NCBI GenBank assembly: GCA_913056235.1
Contig: CAJXMW010000002.1
Coordinates: forward strand, 496,001 to 560,000
Direction of reading: 5' to 3'
Length of the DNA: 64,000 nt
DNA from: an uncultured Fodinibius sp.
Lineage (GTDB): Bacteria; Bacteroidota; Rhodothermia; Balneolales; Balneolaceae
The position numbers and the translations under genes were made by a program. Numbering within the stretch: position 1 is the first letter of the stretch; each line of letters opens with the position of its first letter. The notes under the pieces are model-generated. The model was not told the DNA's origin, searched no databases, and was given only the letters and a program-made list of their open reading frames with translations. Shown one piece after another: positions 36,124 through 45,964 of the stretch.

Positions 36124-38532
36124 TTATTGTCGAAGTTTCGCTGAGTATTTATCCTCAAGAACATTTAGAACTTTATTAATTATAGGTTCTACATCCTTGA
36201 TAGTCAACGTTTTATTTTTATCGAGGAAGGAAAGTCGAAATGCCAGGCTTTTCTTATTTTCGCCCAGTGATTCACCTTCAAACACGTCAAACACGTCGAG
36301 TGTTTGCAGCGATTCTCCTGCTGTCTGTTCGATGGTTTTAAGCAGGTCACCTGCTCTGATCGACGAATCGACAACAACCGCGAAGTCGAAGTCAAAAGCC
36401 GGAAATTTTGATACCGGTTCGTAGCGGTTTTCCTCAATCTGTTTACAGGCTTCCAGGATTTGCGTTAGCGAAAACTCTGCTACAAAAGCCGGGAGTTCGA
36501 TTTCATATTGCTTCAGCAAATCTTTTGATACCTTATAAATCCGTCCAACTTCCTGATCTTCAAATCGGTAGATCAAGGCATTATCGTCGGTAGCCTCCAT
36601 TGTTAGGGCGTCATGGAGATCAAATTTTTGCAGGAAACTCCGGACAGGTCCCTTGAGGTCAAAGACGTCGTAATGCTCAGGATCGGTTTTCCAGTGCTCG
36701 ATCGTCTTAAAACCAGCCAGCCCAAACAGGATATTTGTTTCTTCTTTAATGTTGTCATAATAGGTGCCCTCGGCTGTTTTCTCAAATACGTTGCCGACCT
36801 CGAAGAAGCGCACTTGCTTCACTTTGCGATTAAAGTTGTAGGCTACTGATGTTAGGAATCCGTACAACAGGGAAGGGCGGAGGGTCGTCATGTCCGCCGA
36901 GATGGGATTTAGCGTATGAATCATCTCATCTAAATCTCCCAGCAATTTTGCGTCTTCTTCGGGCATTAATGAGTTGGAGTAAATCTCCCGAAATCCCATG
37001 CCTTTGGCGGTTTCCTTGGCTTCCGACACCAATTGCTCCCAATCGGTCAGTTGCTCAGGAGAGGTAAAGCTACCGTGCTTGGGTGTGGGGATGTTGTTGT
37101 AGTCGTACAACCGACCGACCTCCTCGATGAGGTCCACTTCGCGCGTCAGATCGGGACGAAATGTGGGAATAGAATATTTCAACACTTCATCGTCTTTATC
37201 GAGCAATTCAAACTCCAGCCCGTTCAGGATATTGGCAATTTCGTCGGTGGAGAAATCGGTTCCCAGCAGTTTATTGACGTACGACTTGCGTAGTTGAAGT
37301 TCTTTTTCTTCTGTTTCTGTGGGATGCACGTCTGTGCAAGCATCCACAATTTCACCGCCTGCAATATCGGCCATCAACTGGGCGGCACGTTCTGCTGCCA
37401 TACGTTGCAACTGCGGGTCAATACCGCGTTCAAAGCGGTACGACGCATCGCTTTGCAGCATCTGTTCCTTGGCTGTTTTGCGGATATCTGCCGGATTAAA
37501 GTAGGCGCTTTCGATAAGCACGTTTGAGGTATCGTCGCTCACCTCAGAATCAACCCCACCCATCACACCGGCAATGGCTACCGGTTCTTCGGCATCACAG
37601 ATGAACAGCGTACCAGCTGAACATTCACGTTTTACATGGTCGAGCGTTTCAAATTCGATCTCTTCCTCGAAATCCTTGATAACAATTTTATCACCTTTAA
37701 TGGTGTCCGCATCGAAGCCGTGGAGCGGCTGACCCAGTTCAAACATCACGTAATTGGTGATATCCACCACGTTATTGACGGGACGTACCCCAATGGCATT
37801 TAATCGATTTTGCAGCCACGTCGGCGATTCTTCAATCTCTACGCCTTTTACCATCTTACCTACATAGCGGTGGCATTTTTGGGGAGATTCAATCTCTATC
37901 TCAATTTCATCCAGCGGCTTTGCTTCGCCAAAGTTTGTCTCAAAAGGTTTGCAGAGCTCAAGGTCAAGGGCCGCGGCCAGGTCACGAGCGACTCCGAGGT
38001 GGCAGGTGGCATCGGGACGATTGGGGGTGATCTCTATTTCGATAATGGTATCCTGGTAAAGGTCAATGGCCTCATGCAGCGGTGTACCCACTTCCAGCGA
38101 CTCATCGAGCACCATGATACCACTGTGGTCGTCACCAAGTTGTAGTTCGTCTTCAGCACAGATCATCCCTTTGGATTCTTCCCCGCGCAGCTTCGCTTCT
38201 TTGATCACAAACGGATCGTCGCCTTCTTTGGCCGGGGGCAGGGCGGTGCCCACAGTAGCCACGGGTACTTTTTGTCCTGCCGCGACATTGTCGGCGCCAC
38301 AGACAATTTGCACAGTTTCATCACTGAGATCGACAATACAAATATGGAGACGGTCGGCATTGGTATGTTCTTTAACTTCCAAAATTTCGCCGACGATAAC
38401 GCCTTCCAGTTTATTGCCGTATGAGGAGACTTCTTCGACTTCAAGTCCAATGAGCGTTAGCTTTTCGGCGGTCTCCTCAGGCGAAAGCTCAAGATTGATA
38501 AATTCTTTTAGCCAGTTGTATGAAATCTTCAT
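36124..38532 (-). CDS. pheT: Phenylalanyl-tRNA synthetase beta subunit
   Basis: 802-residue beta chain of the alpha2beta2 enzyme that charges tRNA-Phe. Domains in order: N-terminal B1, tRNA-binding OB fold (about 40-150, VIVGEILEVKEHTNADRLH), editing B3/B4 (ITPNRPDATCHLGVARDLAA onward), B5 (about 405-475), catalytic-like core (YSNSLMPEEDAKLLGDLDEM) and the C-terminal anticodon-binding FDX-ACB domain (about 708-802, VSKFPAFDFDFAVVVDSS). ATG at 38532. pheS ends 114 bases upstream, a longer gap than usual. Confidence 0.96.
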   Translation of the reverse strand: MKISYNWLKEFINLELSPEETAEKLTLIGLEVEEVSSYGNKLEGVIVGEILEVKEHTNADRLHICIVDLSDETVQIVCGADNVAAGQKVPVATVGTALPPAKEGDDPFVIKEAKLRGEESKGMICAEDELQLGDDHSGIMVLDESLEVGTPLHEAIDLYQDTIIEIEITPNRPDATCHLGVARDLAAALDLELCKPFETNFGEAKPLDEIEIEIESPQKCHRYVGKMVKGVEIEESPTWLQNRLNAIGVRPVNNVVDITNYVMFELGQPLHGFDADTIKGDKIVIKDFEEEIEFETLDHVKRECSAGTLFICDAEEPVAIAGVMGGVDSEVSDDTSNVLIESAYFNPADIRKTAKEQMLQSDASYRFERGIDPQLQRMAAERAAQLMADIAGGEIVDACTDVHPTETEEKELQLRKSYVNKLLGTDFSTDEIANILNGLEFELLDKDDEVLKYSIPTFRPDLTREVDLIEEVGRLYDYNNIPTPKHGSFTSPEQLTDWEQLVSEAKETAKGMGFREIYSNSLMPEEDAKLLGDLDEMIHTLNPISADMTTLRPSLLYGFLTSVAYNFNRKVKQVRFFEVGNVFEKTAEGTYYDNIKEETNILFGLAGFKTIEHWKTDPEHYDVFDLKGPVRSFLQKFDLHDALTMEATDDNALIYRFEDQEVGRIYKVSKDLLKQYEIELPAFVAEFSLTQILEACKQIEENRYEPVSKFPAFDFDFAVVVDSSIRAGDLLKTIEQTAGESLQTLDVFDVFEGESLGENKKSLAFRLSFLDKNKTLTIKDVEPIINKVLNVLEDKYSAKLRQ

Positions 38533-38646
38533 TTAGTAAAAATGCTTTAACAAATGGTTATATCGAGAGTGAGCAAGAACTCTTTTGTTTATTGGGTTTA
38601 TAAAAAGTTGCTCACTTTGATCGAGATGACACTATAGAATTTGTTG

Positions 38647-39657
38647 TTAATGAAATTGTTCTAAAAAGCGGACATCGTTGTCGTAGAATACGCGGATATC
38701 GTCGATCTGGTGTCGGAGCAGGGCAATGCGTTCAACGCCCATTCCCCAGGCGAATCCGGTATATTTCTCAGGGTCAATTCCCACTGATTTAAAGACGTTG
38801 GGATCAACCATGCCGGATCCCAGAATTTCGAGCCATTTACCGTCCTCATTAGAATTCGGTGTCTCCCACCAAATATCCATCTCAAGGCTGGGCTCGGTAA
38901 ACGGAAAGTAGCCCGGCCGCAACCGGTACTTAACATCCTTGCCGAACATCAGTTTGGCGAAGCTGATAAGCGTTTCTTTGAGCTCGGCCACACTCACATC
39001 GGTATCCACATAGAGGGCTTCGACCTGGTGAAACAGAAAATATGATTTTGGGGATACGGCCTCATTGCGATAGACGCGTCCCGGCATGATCGAGCGAATG
39101 GGTGGTTCTTGTTCTTTCATCAGCCGAATTTGAACAGGAGAGGTGTGCGTGCGAAGCACCAGATCTTCCTTGTCATCATTTTTCTCAATAAAAAAGGTAT
39201 CCTGTTCGTCACGGGCCGGGTGGTTCGGCGGAAAGTTCAGCGCCGTAAAGTTGTGAAAGTCATCCTCGATCTCTGGTCCGTCGGCAATGGAAAAGCCCAG
39301 CCGATAAAAAATATTTTTCATCTCTTCCAGGGTCTGCGTCAGCGGATGGTAAGATCCGAGCGAATGGGGCGGGGCGGGCAGCGTAATATCATCAGAAGCT
39401 TTTAGGGAAGCAGCCTCTTCTCGTGCCAGTCGCTTCTCAGCATCATCGAACGTGGACTGGGCTAAGTTCTTGACCTCATTCATGGCACGGCCAACCTCAG
39501 CCTTCTTTTCGTTCGGCACTTCGCTCATCCGAGAAAACATGGCCTGCACTTTACCATTGCGGGAGAGAAATTCCAGACGGAAGGCCTCCAGTTCTTCCTC
39601 ATTTGAGATCGTGTAATCTTGTACTTTTTGCTTTAATGCTTGTATATCGTCGAGCAT
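38647..39657 (-). CDS. pheS: Phenylalanyl-tRNA synthetase alpha subunit
   Basis: Catalytic alpha chain (336 aa). An N-terminal coiled-coil arm (about 1-90) is followed by the class II core: HPLTQTLEEMKNIFYRLGFS, DGPEIEDDFHNFTALNFP, LRTHTSPVQIRLM (motif 2 region), GRVYRNEAVSPKSYFLFHQVE and the motif 3 GFAWGMGVERIALLRH. It is preceded by the rplT terminator, so it may have its own promoter in the 183-base gap; none is obvious. Confidence 0.96.
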   Translation of the reverse strand: MLDDIQALKQKVQDYTISNEEELEAFRLEFLSRNGKVQAMFSRMSEVPNEKKAEVGRAMNEVKNLAQSTFDDAEKRLAREEAASLKASDDITLPAPPHSLGSYHPLTQTLEEMKNIFYRLGFSIADGPEIEDDFHNFTALNFPPNHPARDEQDTFFIEKNDDKEDLVLRTHTSPVQIRLMKEQEPPIRSIMPGRVYRNEAVSPKSYFLFHQVEALYVDTDVSVAELKETLISFAKLMFGKDVKYRLRPGYFPFTEPSLEMDIWWETPNSNEDGKWLEILGSGMVDPNVFKSVGIDPEKYTGFAWGMGVERIALLRHQIDDIRVFYDNDVRFLEQFH

Positions 39658-39775
39658 GAAATTAGTCGAAAATAATTAACAGCTATATATGAAATACGCA
39701 CCACGGTTACCGCTAGGCTGGGGCGTACTGCGTATTGGTAGGTGGAATCTATTTAATTCGATGGAACCCTTCAAT

Positions 39776-39819
39776 GAAAATAAAAAACCGATCCTCCAAC
39801 AGAATGGGGGACCGGTTTT
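39776..39819 (-). terminator. Terminator after rplT
   Basis: Arms at 39784-39797 and 39806-39819 (AAAACCGATCCTCC against GGGGGACCGGTTTT, one mismatch and one G-U pair) form a strong hairpin. On the minus strand the stem runs into TTTTTTATTTTC. The flanking A and T runs make it potentially active in both directions. Confidence 0.82.
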
Positions 39820-39840
39820 AAATAATATTGTTACACACTA

Positions 39841-40188
39841 TTAGCTTTGTGCTTCTTCAACAATAGCGGTAAACGTATCCGGATCAGTGACGGCAAGATC
39901 AGCCAAGACCTTGCGATTGATCTCAATATCTTTTTTTCCTAAGGCTCCCATCAGTCGCGAGTAGGTTGTACCATTCTGACGGGCAGCTGCATTAATGCGT
40001 GTGATCCAGAGCTTTCTGAATTCACGTTTGCGGACTTTACGGTCGCGATACTGGTACAGCATCCCTTTTTCAACCGTGTTTTTCGCAAACTTATAAACAT
40101 TTTTTCGCTTGCCCCAGTAACCTTTCGCCTGTTTTAAAATCTTGCGGCGACGGCGACGGGAAGCCACCTTGTTTCTTGAACGTGGCAT
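39841..40188 (-). CDS. rplT: 50S ribosomal protein L20
   Basis: 115-residue 23S-rRNA-binding protein needed early in 50S assembly. It begins [20 protein letters not shown] and contains [19 protein letters not shown] and [18 protein letters not shown], all diagnostic. It follows rpmI by 32 bases and is closed by a terminator. In other bacteria L20 represses this operon by binding its leader; the long infC-rpmI gap is where such a site would lie. Confidence 0.97.
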   Translation of the reverse strand: MPRSRNKVASRRRRRKILKQAKGYWGKRKNVYKFAKNTVEKGMLYQYRDRKVRKREFRKLWITRINAAARQNGTTYSRLMGALGKKDIEINRKVLADLAVTDPDTFTAIVEEAQS

Positions 40189-40220
40189 TTTGTCTAATGT
40201 TTAAGAGTTAAAATTAGTGC

Positions 40221-40418
40221 TTAACTATAAGGAAGCATTTGCTCAACATCCTTCTTTTGGGTCTTGTCGACCGTCGTAGGTTTGCCAAGCTTGCGTTTCC
40301 TTCGTCGTTTTTTCTTGGTGAGGATATGGCGTTTGCCAGCTTTTTTACGCTTATACTTACCGGAACCGGTTTTCTTGAAGCGTTTTTTAGCCCCACTATG
40401 TGATTTCATCTTTGGCAT
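40221..40418 (-). CDS. rpmI: 50S ribosomal protein L35
   Basis: 65-residue, very basic ribosomal protein. It opens [20 protein letters not shown] and holds [15 protein letters not shown], typical of L35. AAAAGG lies about nine bases before the ATG. It stands 232 bases downstream of infC, behind a terminator-like hairpin, so L35-L20 can be made separately from IF3. Confidence 0.96.
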   Translation of the reverse strand: MPKMKSHSGAKKRFKKTGSGKYKRKKAGKRHILTKKKRRRKRKLGKPTTVDKTQKKDVEQMLPYS

Positions 40419-40555
40419 AACAAATACCTTTTGATTCTTGAATTAGATGGCTAGGAAGATAAACAATTCAGTTTACAGATTAAACTCTGAAGTCAATAAA
40501 ATTATCAGTTGGATTAAAACAGATAATTTGCCAACAAGATAAACGGCTAAGACTT

Positions 40556-40599
40556 GGTTAATTAAAAGAAAAGCCCTGTTGAAAAGTATCCAACAGGGC
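40556..40599 (-). terminator. Terminator or attenuator between infC and rpmI
   Basis: GCCCTGTTG at 40573-40581 and CAACAGGGC at 40591-40599 form a perfect nine-pair stem with a nine-base loop. On the minus strand it is followed by TTTTCTTTTAATTAA. It can end thrS-infC transcription or act as an attenuator in the rpmI leader. Confidence 0.85.
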
Positions 40600-40650
40600 A
40601 GAGGTATTAATGTAGAATTAGAATACTGTCGGTATAATAACGCCTGCTAC

Positions 40651-41211
40651 CTATGAACCGCCTTTACCGGTTGGAGCCAACATCATAATCATGCGGCGAC
40701 CTTCCATATTTGGTTTCGATTCGATCTCGCTGACATCACTTAGTTCCTCAGCCAGATCCTGTAGCAGTTCTTCACCGCGCTCGGTATAAAGCATATCGCG
40801 ACCGCGAAATTGGACAGTGGCTTTTACCTTGTCACCGTCTTCAAGAAATTCGCGGGCATGGCGTGTTTTAAATTCGAGGTCATGGTCGTCCGTATTGGGA
40901 CGGAACCGCAGCTCTTTCACCTGAACGGTGTGCTGCTTCTTCTTGGCCTCTTTCTCTTTTTTCTTCTTTTTGTACATATACTTGCCAAAATCGAGCACCT
41001 TGCATACCGGAGGATCGGCATCGGGTGCAACCTCAACAAGATCTAATCCATACGATTCTGCAATTTCCAAAGCACGGTCAATGGGTACAACTTCGTGATC
41101 CTTTTCAACATCTTCTGGGTGAATGACCCTTACTCTTGATGCCCGGATCTCCTCATTAGAATTGGGACGATCGTCGTTGCCCCGTGGTCGTGGTCGTCTG
41201 CTTCTTGCGAT
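40651..41211 (-). CDS. infC: Translation initiation factor IF-3 (AUC start)
   Basis: IF3 binds the 30S subunit, keeps it apart from 50S and proof-reads start codons. The N-domain includes IRASRVRVIHPEDVEKDHEV and ESYGLDLVEVAPDADPPVC; the C-domain holds VKELRFRPNTDDHDLEFKTR and ends RRMIMMLAPTGKGGS. The frame has no ATG, GTG or TTG before the conserved N-terminus, and an in-frame TAG lies four codons upstream of ATC at 41211-41209. ATC, preceded by AGAGG with six bases between, is therefore the probable start (186 aa, MARSRRPRPRGND). A rare start codon is known to mediate IF3 autoregulation. thrS ends 31 bases upstream. Confidence 0.93.
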   Translation of the reverse strand: MARSRRPRPRGNDDRPNSNEEIRASRVRVIHPEDVEKDHEVVPIDRALEIAESYGLDLVEVAPDADPPVCKVLDFGKYMYKKKKKEKEAKKKQHTVQVKELRFRPNTDDHDLEFKTRHAREFLEDGDKVKATVQFRGRDMLYTERGEELLQDLAEELSDVSEIESKPNMEGRRMIMMLAPTGKGGS

Positions 41212-41242
41212 AAGTAACCTCTATTGTTTTTATTGGAATTAA

Positions 41243-43189
41243 TTAGTGTTTAGGTACTTCTTTGTTGTCAATCTCTGTTATGAGATTAGAAATAAATTCA
41301 GAAAATTCAAAGGTACCAATGTCACCTTCTTTATGTCGTCGAACCGACACGGTACCATTGGATACCTCATTGTCACCTACTATTAACATATAAGGAATTT
41401 TACTCGTTTCAGCATCACGAATTTTTCCGCTGACTTGCTCATTGCGCGTATCAACTTCTACCCGCACATCGTGATCTTTGAGCTCGGATGCACACTTGTA
41501 GGCATATTCGTTGATGTCATCCGAAACAGGGATGATCTGTACCTGCGTAGGAGCCAGCCATACGGGAAAATCACCAGCAAAATGCTCGATCAATATGCTG
41601 GTAAAACGTTCCATAGATCCAAAAGGTGCACGGTGGATAATCACCGGACGATGTTTGCTGTTGTCCGATCCCACATACGTCAAGTCAAAACGTTCTGGCA
41701 TCACATAATCCACCTGCACAGTGCCTAACTGCCATTTTCGGCCGATGGCATCGCGAATAATAAAGTCGATTTTGGGACCATAAAAGCTGGCCTCGCCGCG
41801 GGCTACCGTATAGTCAAGATTCATCTCGTCGGCCACTTCTTTGATCTCGCGTTCGGCACGATCCCAGTATTCGGTTTGACCGCCATATTTATCCTCGTTG
41901 TCATCTCGGAAAGAGAGGCGGATATCCACATCCATTTCAAAGGTGCCAAAGACCAGCTCGGTCAGTTCAATACAGTTGATGATCTCTTGCTTGAGCTGAT
42001 CGTGTGTGCAGTAAATATGTGCGTCGTCCTGGGTAAACCCACGGACGCGTGAAAGACCGTTCAGTTCGCCGGATTGTTCATAGCGATACACGCTGCCAAA
42101 CTCAGCCAATCGCAGTGGCAGGTCACGATAACTGTGCAGTTCGTTCGAGTAGATCCGGTGATGATGCGGGCAGTTCATCGGCTTGAGAAGATAACCTTCT
42201 TCATCGTCACCCATCTCAATCGGGTTGTATTGCGACTCCCGATAGTAGGGATAGTGCCCGGAAGTGCGATACAATTCGAGGTGGCCAATATGTGGTGTAA
42301 TTACTTCCTGGTAGCCGCGCTTTTTCTGCTCTTCGCGCAGGAATGCCTCAAGTGTCCGACGCAGGGTGGTGCCATTGGGTAGCCATACGGGCAAGCCTTG
42401 GCCCACCATTTGATCGATCATGTAAATACCGAGCTCTTTACCCAGCTTTTTATGGTCGCGCTTTTTAGCTTCTTCGACCCGTTCGATGTATTGATCTAAC
42501 AATTTCTGTTTGGGGAAGGAAATACCATAAATACGTGTGAGCTGTTCGTTTTCTTCATCCCCGCGCCAATAAGCACCGGCCAGGCTGGTCAACTTTACCG
42601 CCTTTATACGTCCCGTATCGGGAATATGCGGACCTTTGCAGAGATCGGTAAAGTTACCCTGCTTGTAAAAGGTAATATTTCCATCCTCGAGCTCACTGAT
42701 GAGATCAAGTTTGTATTCGTTGCCCACATCTTCATAAAATTCAAGAGCTTCGTCTTTGGAGACCGGCACGCGCTCGAACTCCGATTTCTTGCGTGCCATC
42801 TCAATCATTTTGTCTTCGATCTCTTCAAGATCATCCTGTCCTACAGTCTGATCTCCAAAATCGATATCGTAATAAAAACCATCTTCAATGGGCGGACCAA
42901 TGCCGAACTTGGCATTGGGATAGAGTTCTTGAATGGCTTCAGCCAATACGTGAGCTGAGGAATGCCAGAAGGTGTATTTCCCATCTTCGCTGTCCCATGT
43001 GTTTATAGTGATGGTGCCATCGCGATTGATAGGGCGGCTCAGCTCCATAATTTCATCATCAAGGGTAATGCTGAGGGCCTCGCGAGCTAATCCTTTTGAA
43101 ATGTATTCAGCAACCTCTCGTCCGGTTGTGCCTTTGGGGAATTCTTTCTCACTCCCATCAGGGAAAGTGATAGTGATTTGTTCAGCCAT
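41243..43189 (-). CDS. thrS: Threonyl-tRNA synthetase
   Basis: Charges tRNA-Thr. 648 aa with the full domain set: TGS (about 1-65, ITFPDGSEKEFPKGTTGREV), editing N2 domain with HSSAHVLAEAIQ and the later SAD part (GAYWRGDEENEQLTRIYG), catalytic class II core with MNCPHHHRIY (zinc Cys and His) and RYEQSGELNGLSRVRGFTQDD (motif 2), motif 3 at HRAPFGSMERF, and the C-terminal anticodon domain (PTQVQIIPVSD). It heads the thrS-infC block. The 267-base gap upstream is AT-rich and should hold the promoter; I see no T-box or leader peptide. Confidence 0.97.
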   Translation of the reverse strand: MAEQITITFPDGSEKEFPKGTTGREVAEYISKGLAREALSITLDDEIMELSRPINRDGTITINTWDSEDGKYTFWHSSAHVLAEAIQELYPNAKFGIGPPIEDGFYYDIDFGDQTVGQDDLEEIEDKMIEMARKKSEFERVPVSKDEALEFYEDVGNEYKLDLISELEDGNITFYKQGNFTDLCKGPHIPDTGRIKAVKLTSLAGAYWRGDEENEQLTRIYGISFPKQKLLDQYIERVEEAKKRDHKKLGKELGIYMIDQMVGQGLPVWLPNGTTLRRTLEAFLREEQKKRGYQEVITPHIGHLELYRTSGHYPYYRESQYNPIEMGDDEEGYLLKPMNCPHHHRIYSNELHSYRDLPLRLAEFGSVYRYEQSGELNGLSRVRGFTQDDAHIYCTHDQLKQEIINCIELTELVFGTFEMDVDIRLSFRDDNEDKYGGQTEYWDRAEREIKEVADEMNLDYTVARGEASFYGPKIDFIIRDAIGRKWQLGTVQVDYVMPERFDLTYVGSDNSKHRPVIIHRAPFGSMERFTSILIEHFAGDFPVWLAPTQVQIIPVSDDINEYAYKCASELKDHDVRVEVDTRNEQVSGKIRDAETSKIPYMLIVGDNEVSNGTVSVRRHKEGDIGTFEFSEFISNLITEIDNKEVPKH

Positions 43190-43456
43190 TCGTGTTTAAA
43201 AGTGCATTTAAATAATTATTTCTACGTCCTTATAAGCCTGTAAAGATATAAAAATAAAAAAAGACCTACAGTGCTATTATAAGGTAATTTCAAGGCCTGC
43301 ATTAGTCTTTAACATTAAGAAAAAAATCTTGTTTCTTATCACTTCATTTTTTGCTTACCAAGCCTAAAAGTTTTACATATGTATCTCAAAAGATTAGTTT
43401 ATCTGAAATTATTTAATCGACGACTTTTTTTGGGATAACATAATAGTTCAAAAGAA

Positions 43457-45925
43457 ATGAGTAGCACGACCCCATCTTTTTTTGATTCGCAACCGATATT
43501 CATTTTAGATCATCAGTCGCTTGATATATTGGATGTAAATGAAGCGGCTGTTGATTTTTATGGGTACTCCCGAGATGAGTTTCAGCAACTGAATGTTAAC
43601 GACCTGGGAGAAAAGAAAAAGCGTGTTGATCTGATTCCGGATTCGTCTGATAAGTATGACAGTGTTGATAAAGTTTGGATTCAAGAAACAAAGGAGGGCG
43701 AAAAGATTTATGTGCAGTATACGCACCACGACTTTTACCACAATGGCAGTCCTGCTAAAATTGCCATTGCCCATGACGTAAGTGAACAAGTGAGGCATGA
43801 AGAAAAGCGCCGGGCCAATTTTCCGAAATTTATCACCCATGAATCGAACTTTCCGCTTGCCGAAATTGAATGGAATGCTGATTTGCAAGTGCAGAACTGG
43901 TCAGAGAAGGCACAGGAGCTGTTTGGATGGCGGGAAGATGAGGTGATAGGGCAGGAAAATTTCTTTGACCTGTTCATCGATGAGAATGAGCTTGCTGCAG
44001 CCAAGCAAAATTTAAGAGACGCTGTTAAAGAGGGGGCAAGCAACTATTCCACCGAAGGAAAAGTTAATACCAAAGAGGGCGACAGCCTGATTTGCGAGTG
44101 GCACAACTCTTTAATCTATGATTCCAGCGATGAGCTCCATTCTATGTATACGCTGGTTACTGATATTAGTACCCGTAAAGAATCGCAGCATTTATTTCGC
44201 ACTCTTTCTGAAAAATCGCTGGTAGGTGTTTTCCTGATCCAGGACGGGAAATTTCAGTATGTAAATCCCAAGTTATCGGATATATTCGGTTACGACCAGC
44301 AAGAGATGATCGATACTTTTGCTCCCCATGAGCTTGTACATTCATCTGATCAACAGCTGGTACAGGAAAATATCAAAGAACGGCTGGATGGGATCTCCAA
44401 TTCTGAGAAGTATGAAGTAAAAGGAGTGACCAAAAAAGGTCATTTAATTGATATCATTATTTATGGTTCAAGGACAAAATATCGAGGCCGGCCGGCTATC
44501 GTAGGTACTGTTTTGGATGTCACCAAAGACAAGGAGATCGTTCGTAAATACCGTGCCAGCGTGGAAACATTCCAAGATCTTTTTGACTCAATTAGTGATG
44601 CTATTTATATCCAGGATGAAGAGGGGCGATTTCTGGAGGTGAATCAGGGTGCTGTAGAGATGTACGGCTATGAGGAATCCTTCTTTATGGGCAAAACGCC
44701 CGAAGCATTGTCTGCCCCCGGCAAAGTAGATCCGGCCCAGATGCAGGCGCGCATTAAGATGGCATTAGATGGTAAACCACAAAACTTTAAGTGGTGGGGC
44801 AAACGAAAAAATGGTGAAGTATTCCGCAAGGAGATGAGCATCAGCAGAGGGACCTACTTTGGGGATGATGTAGTGATCACTGTAGCCCGTGATGTCAGTG
44901 AGCGCTACGAAGCCGAAGAGCAGTTGCGCAAGAGTGAAGAATTGTTCCGCCAGCTATTTCAAAATTCCCCTATTCCTATCGCACTGCTGGACAAGCGTCA
45001 GGAAATTCGGCGTATAAACACCGCTTTTCAAGATACCTTTGGATATGAGATCAACGAAGTGAAGGGCTTGGATATTGATCAACTCATTGTTCCTGATGAA
45101 GAGGTTGATACGGCCCAGCAAATATCCGACGCTGTAATGAGTGGCAATACTACCAATCATTTTGGAAAACGACTCAAAAGAGACGGTAGCCTGGTGGATG
45201 TGTTAATTTATGGAGTGCCAGTGGTTGTGGATGGTAAACCGGTGTCCATTTTCGGTATCTACGTGGATATTACCGATCGCAAACAGGCTGAAGAGCGGGT
45301 TAAAAAATCGCTTAAGGAGAAAGAGGTCTTACTGGCTGAAATCCATCATCGCGTCAAAAATAACCTGGCTGTAATAACGGGACTTTTAGAACTTCAGTCG
45401 TTTAATACCGGATCTGCAGAAGCAACTGAGGTATTGAAAGAAAGCCAGATGCGGGTCAACTCCATTGCGCTCATCCACGAAAAACTGTATCAAAACGAAA
45501 ACCTTTCATCCATACTTTTTGAGCAGTACCTCGAAGAGCTGACCGAGGTTATCGTTTCCACTCTCAGTTCGTCGGAGACTGATATTAGTATCAATATCGA
45601 GGCCGATCCCATCAAGCTGACGGTGAATCAGGCTATTCCCTGTGGGCTTATCTTGAATGAAATTATTACTAATGCTCACAAGCATGCCTTTACCGATCGC
45701 GATGAAGGTCAGATTGATATCTCGCTGAAAGGAGAAGATGGACTAATCACCATGCAAATTCTCGATAATGGCGTTGGGATTCCCGACGACGCTAGTTTAG
45801 AGAACCCCACTTCGCTGGGACTAAAACTCATTGGCACGCTTTCCAAGCAGCTTAACGGGAAGGCCCGTTTCGAAAATACAGACCCCGGCACAAAATTTAC
45901 GCTTCAATTTACGCTTGAGGAATAA
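43457..45925 (+). CDS. Multi-PAS sensor histidine kinase (HisKA_2 type)
   Basis: Cytoplasmic sensor kinase of 822 aa with no membrane helix. Five PAS domains follow one another (about 5-120, 130-250, 255-370, 375-495, 500-620), each with a start such as FQDLFDSISDAIYIQDEEG and an end such as VARDVSERYEAEEQ. The dimerisation domain is of the HisKA_2/HWE-like type with EIHHRVKNNLAVITGLL (phospho-His about 631), and the ATPase has NEIITNAHKHAF and DNGVGIPDD plus SLGLKLIGTLSKQLNG. No response regulator is adjacent, so it is an orphan kinase; signals could be redox, light or small ligands. It diverges from thrS. Confidence 0.92.
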   Translation: MSSTTPSFFDSQPIFILDHQSLDILDVNEAAVDFYGYSRDEFQQLNVNDLGEKKKRVDLIPDSSDKYDSVDKVWIQETKEGEKIYVQYTHHDFYHNGSPAKIAIAHDVSEQVRHEEKRRANFPKFITHESNFPLAEIEWNADLQVQNWSEKAQELFGWREDEVIGQENFFDLFIDENELAAAKQNLRDAVKEGASNYSTEGKVNTKEGDSLICEWHNSLIYDSSDELHSMYTLVTDISTRKESQHLFRTLSEKSLVGVFLIQDGKFQYVNPKLSDIFGYDQQEMIDTFAPHELVHSSDQQLVQENIKERLDGISNSEKYEVKGVTKKGHLIDIIIYGSRTKYRGRPAIVGTVLDVTKDKEIVRKYRASVETFQDLFDSISDAIYIQDEEGRFLEVNQGAVEMYGYEESFFMGKTPEALSAPGKVDPAQMQARIKMALDGKPQNFKWWGKRKNGEVFRKEMSISRGTYFGDDVVITVARDVSERYEAEEQLRKSEELFRQLFQNSPIPIALLDKRQEIRRINTAFQDTFGYEINEVKGLDIDQLIVPDEEVDTAQQISDAVMSGNTTNHFGKRLKRDGSLVDVLIYGVPVVVDGKPVSIFGIYVDITDRKQAEERVKKSLKEKEVLLAEIHHRVKNNLAVITGLLELQSFNTGSAEATEVLKESQMRVNSIALIHEKLYQNENLSSILFEQYLEELTEVIVSTLSSSETDISINIEADPIKLTVNQAIPCGLILNEIITNAHKHAFTDRDEGQIDISLKGEDGLITMQILDNGVGIPDDASLENPTSLGLKLIGTLSKQLNGKARFENTDPGTKFTLQFTLEE

Positions 45926-45964
45926 TGTGCCGAAGGTGTTGCAACCAGCCGTACTCAAGCTGAC

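Noticed and set aside
43190-43456. T-box or leader peptide controlling thrS
   Set aside because: No T-box sequence, specifier stem or Thr-codon-rich short frame could be found in the gap.
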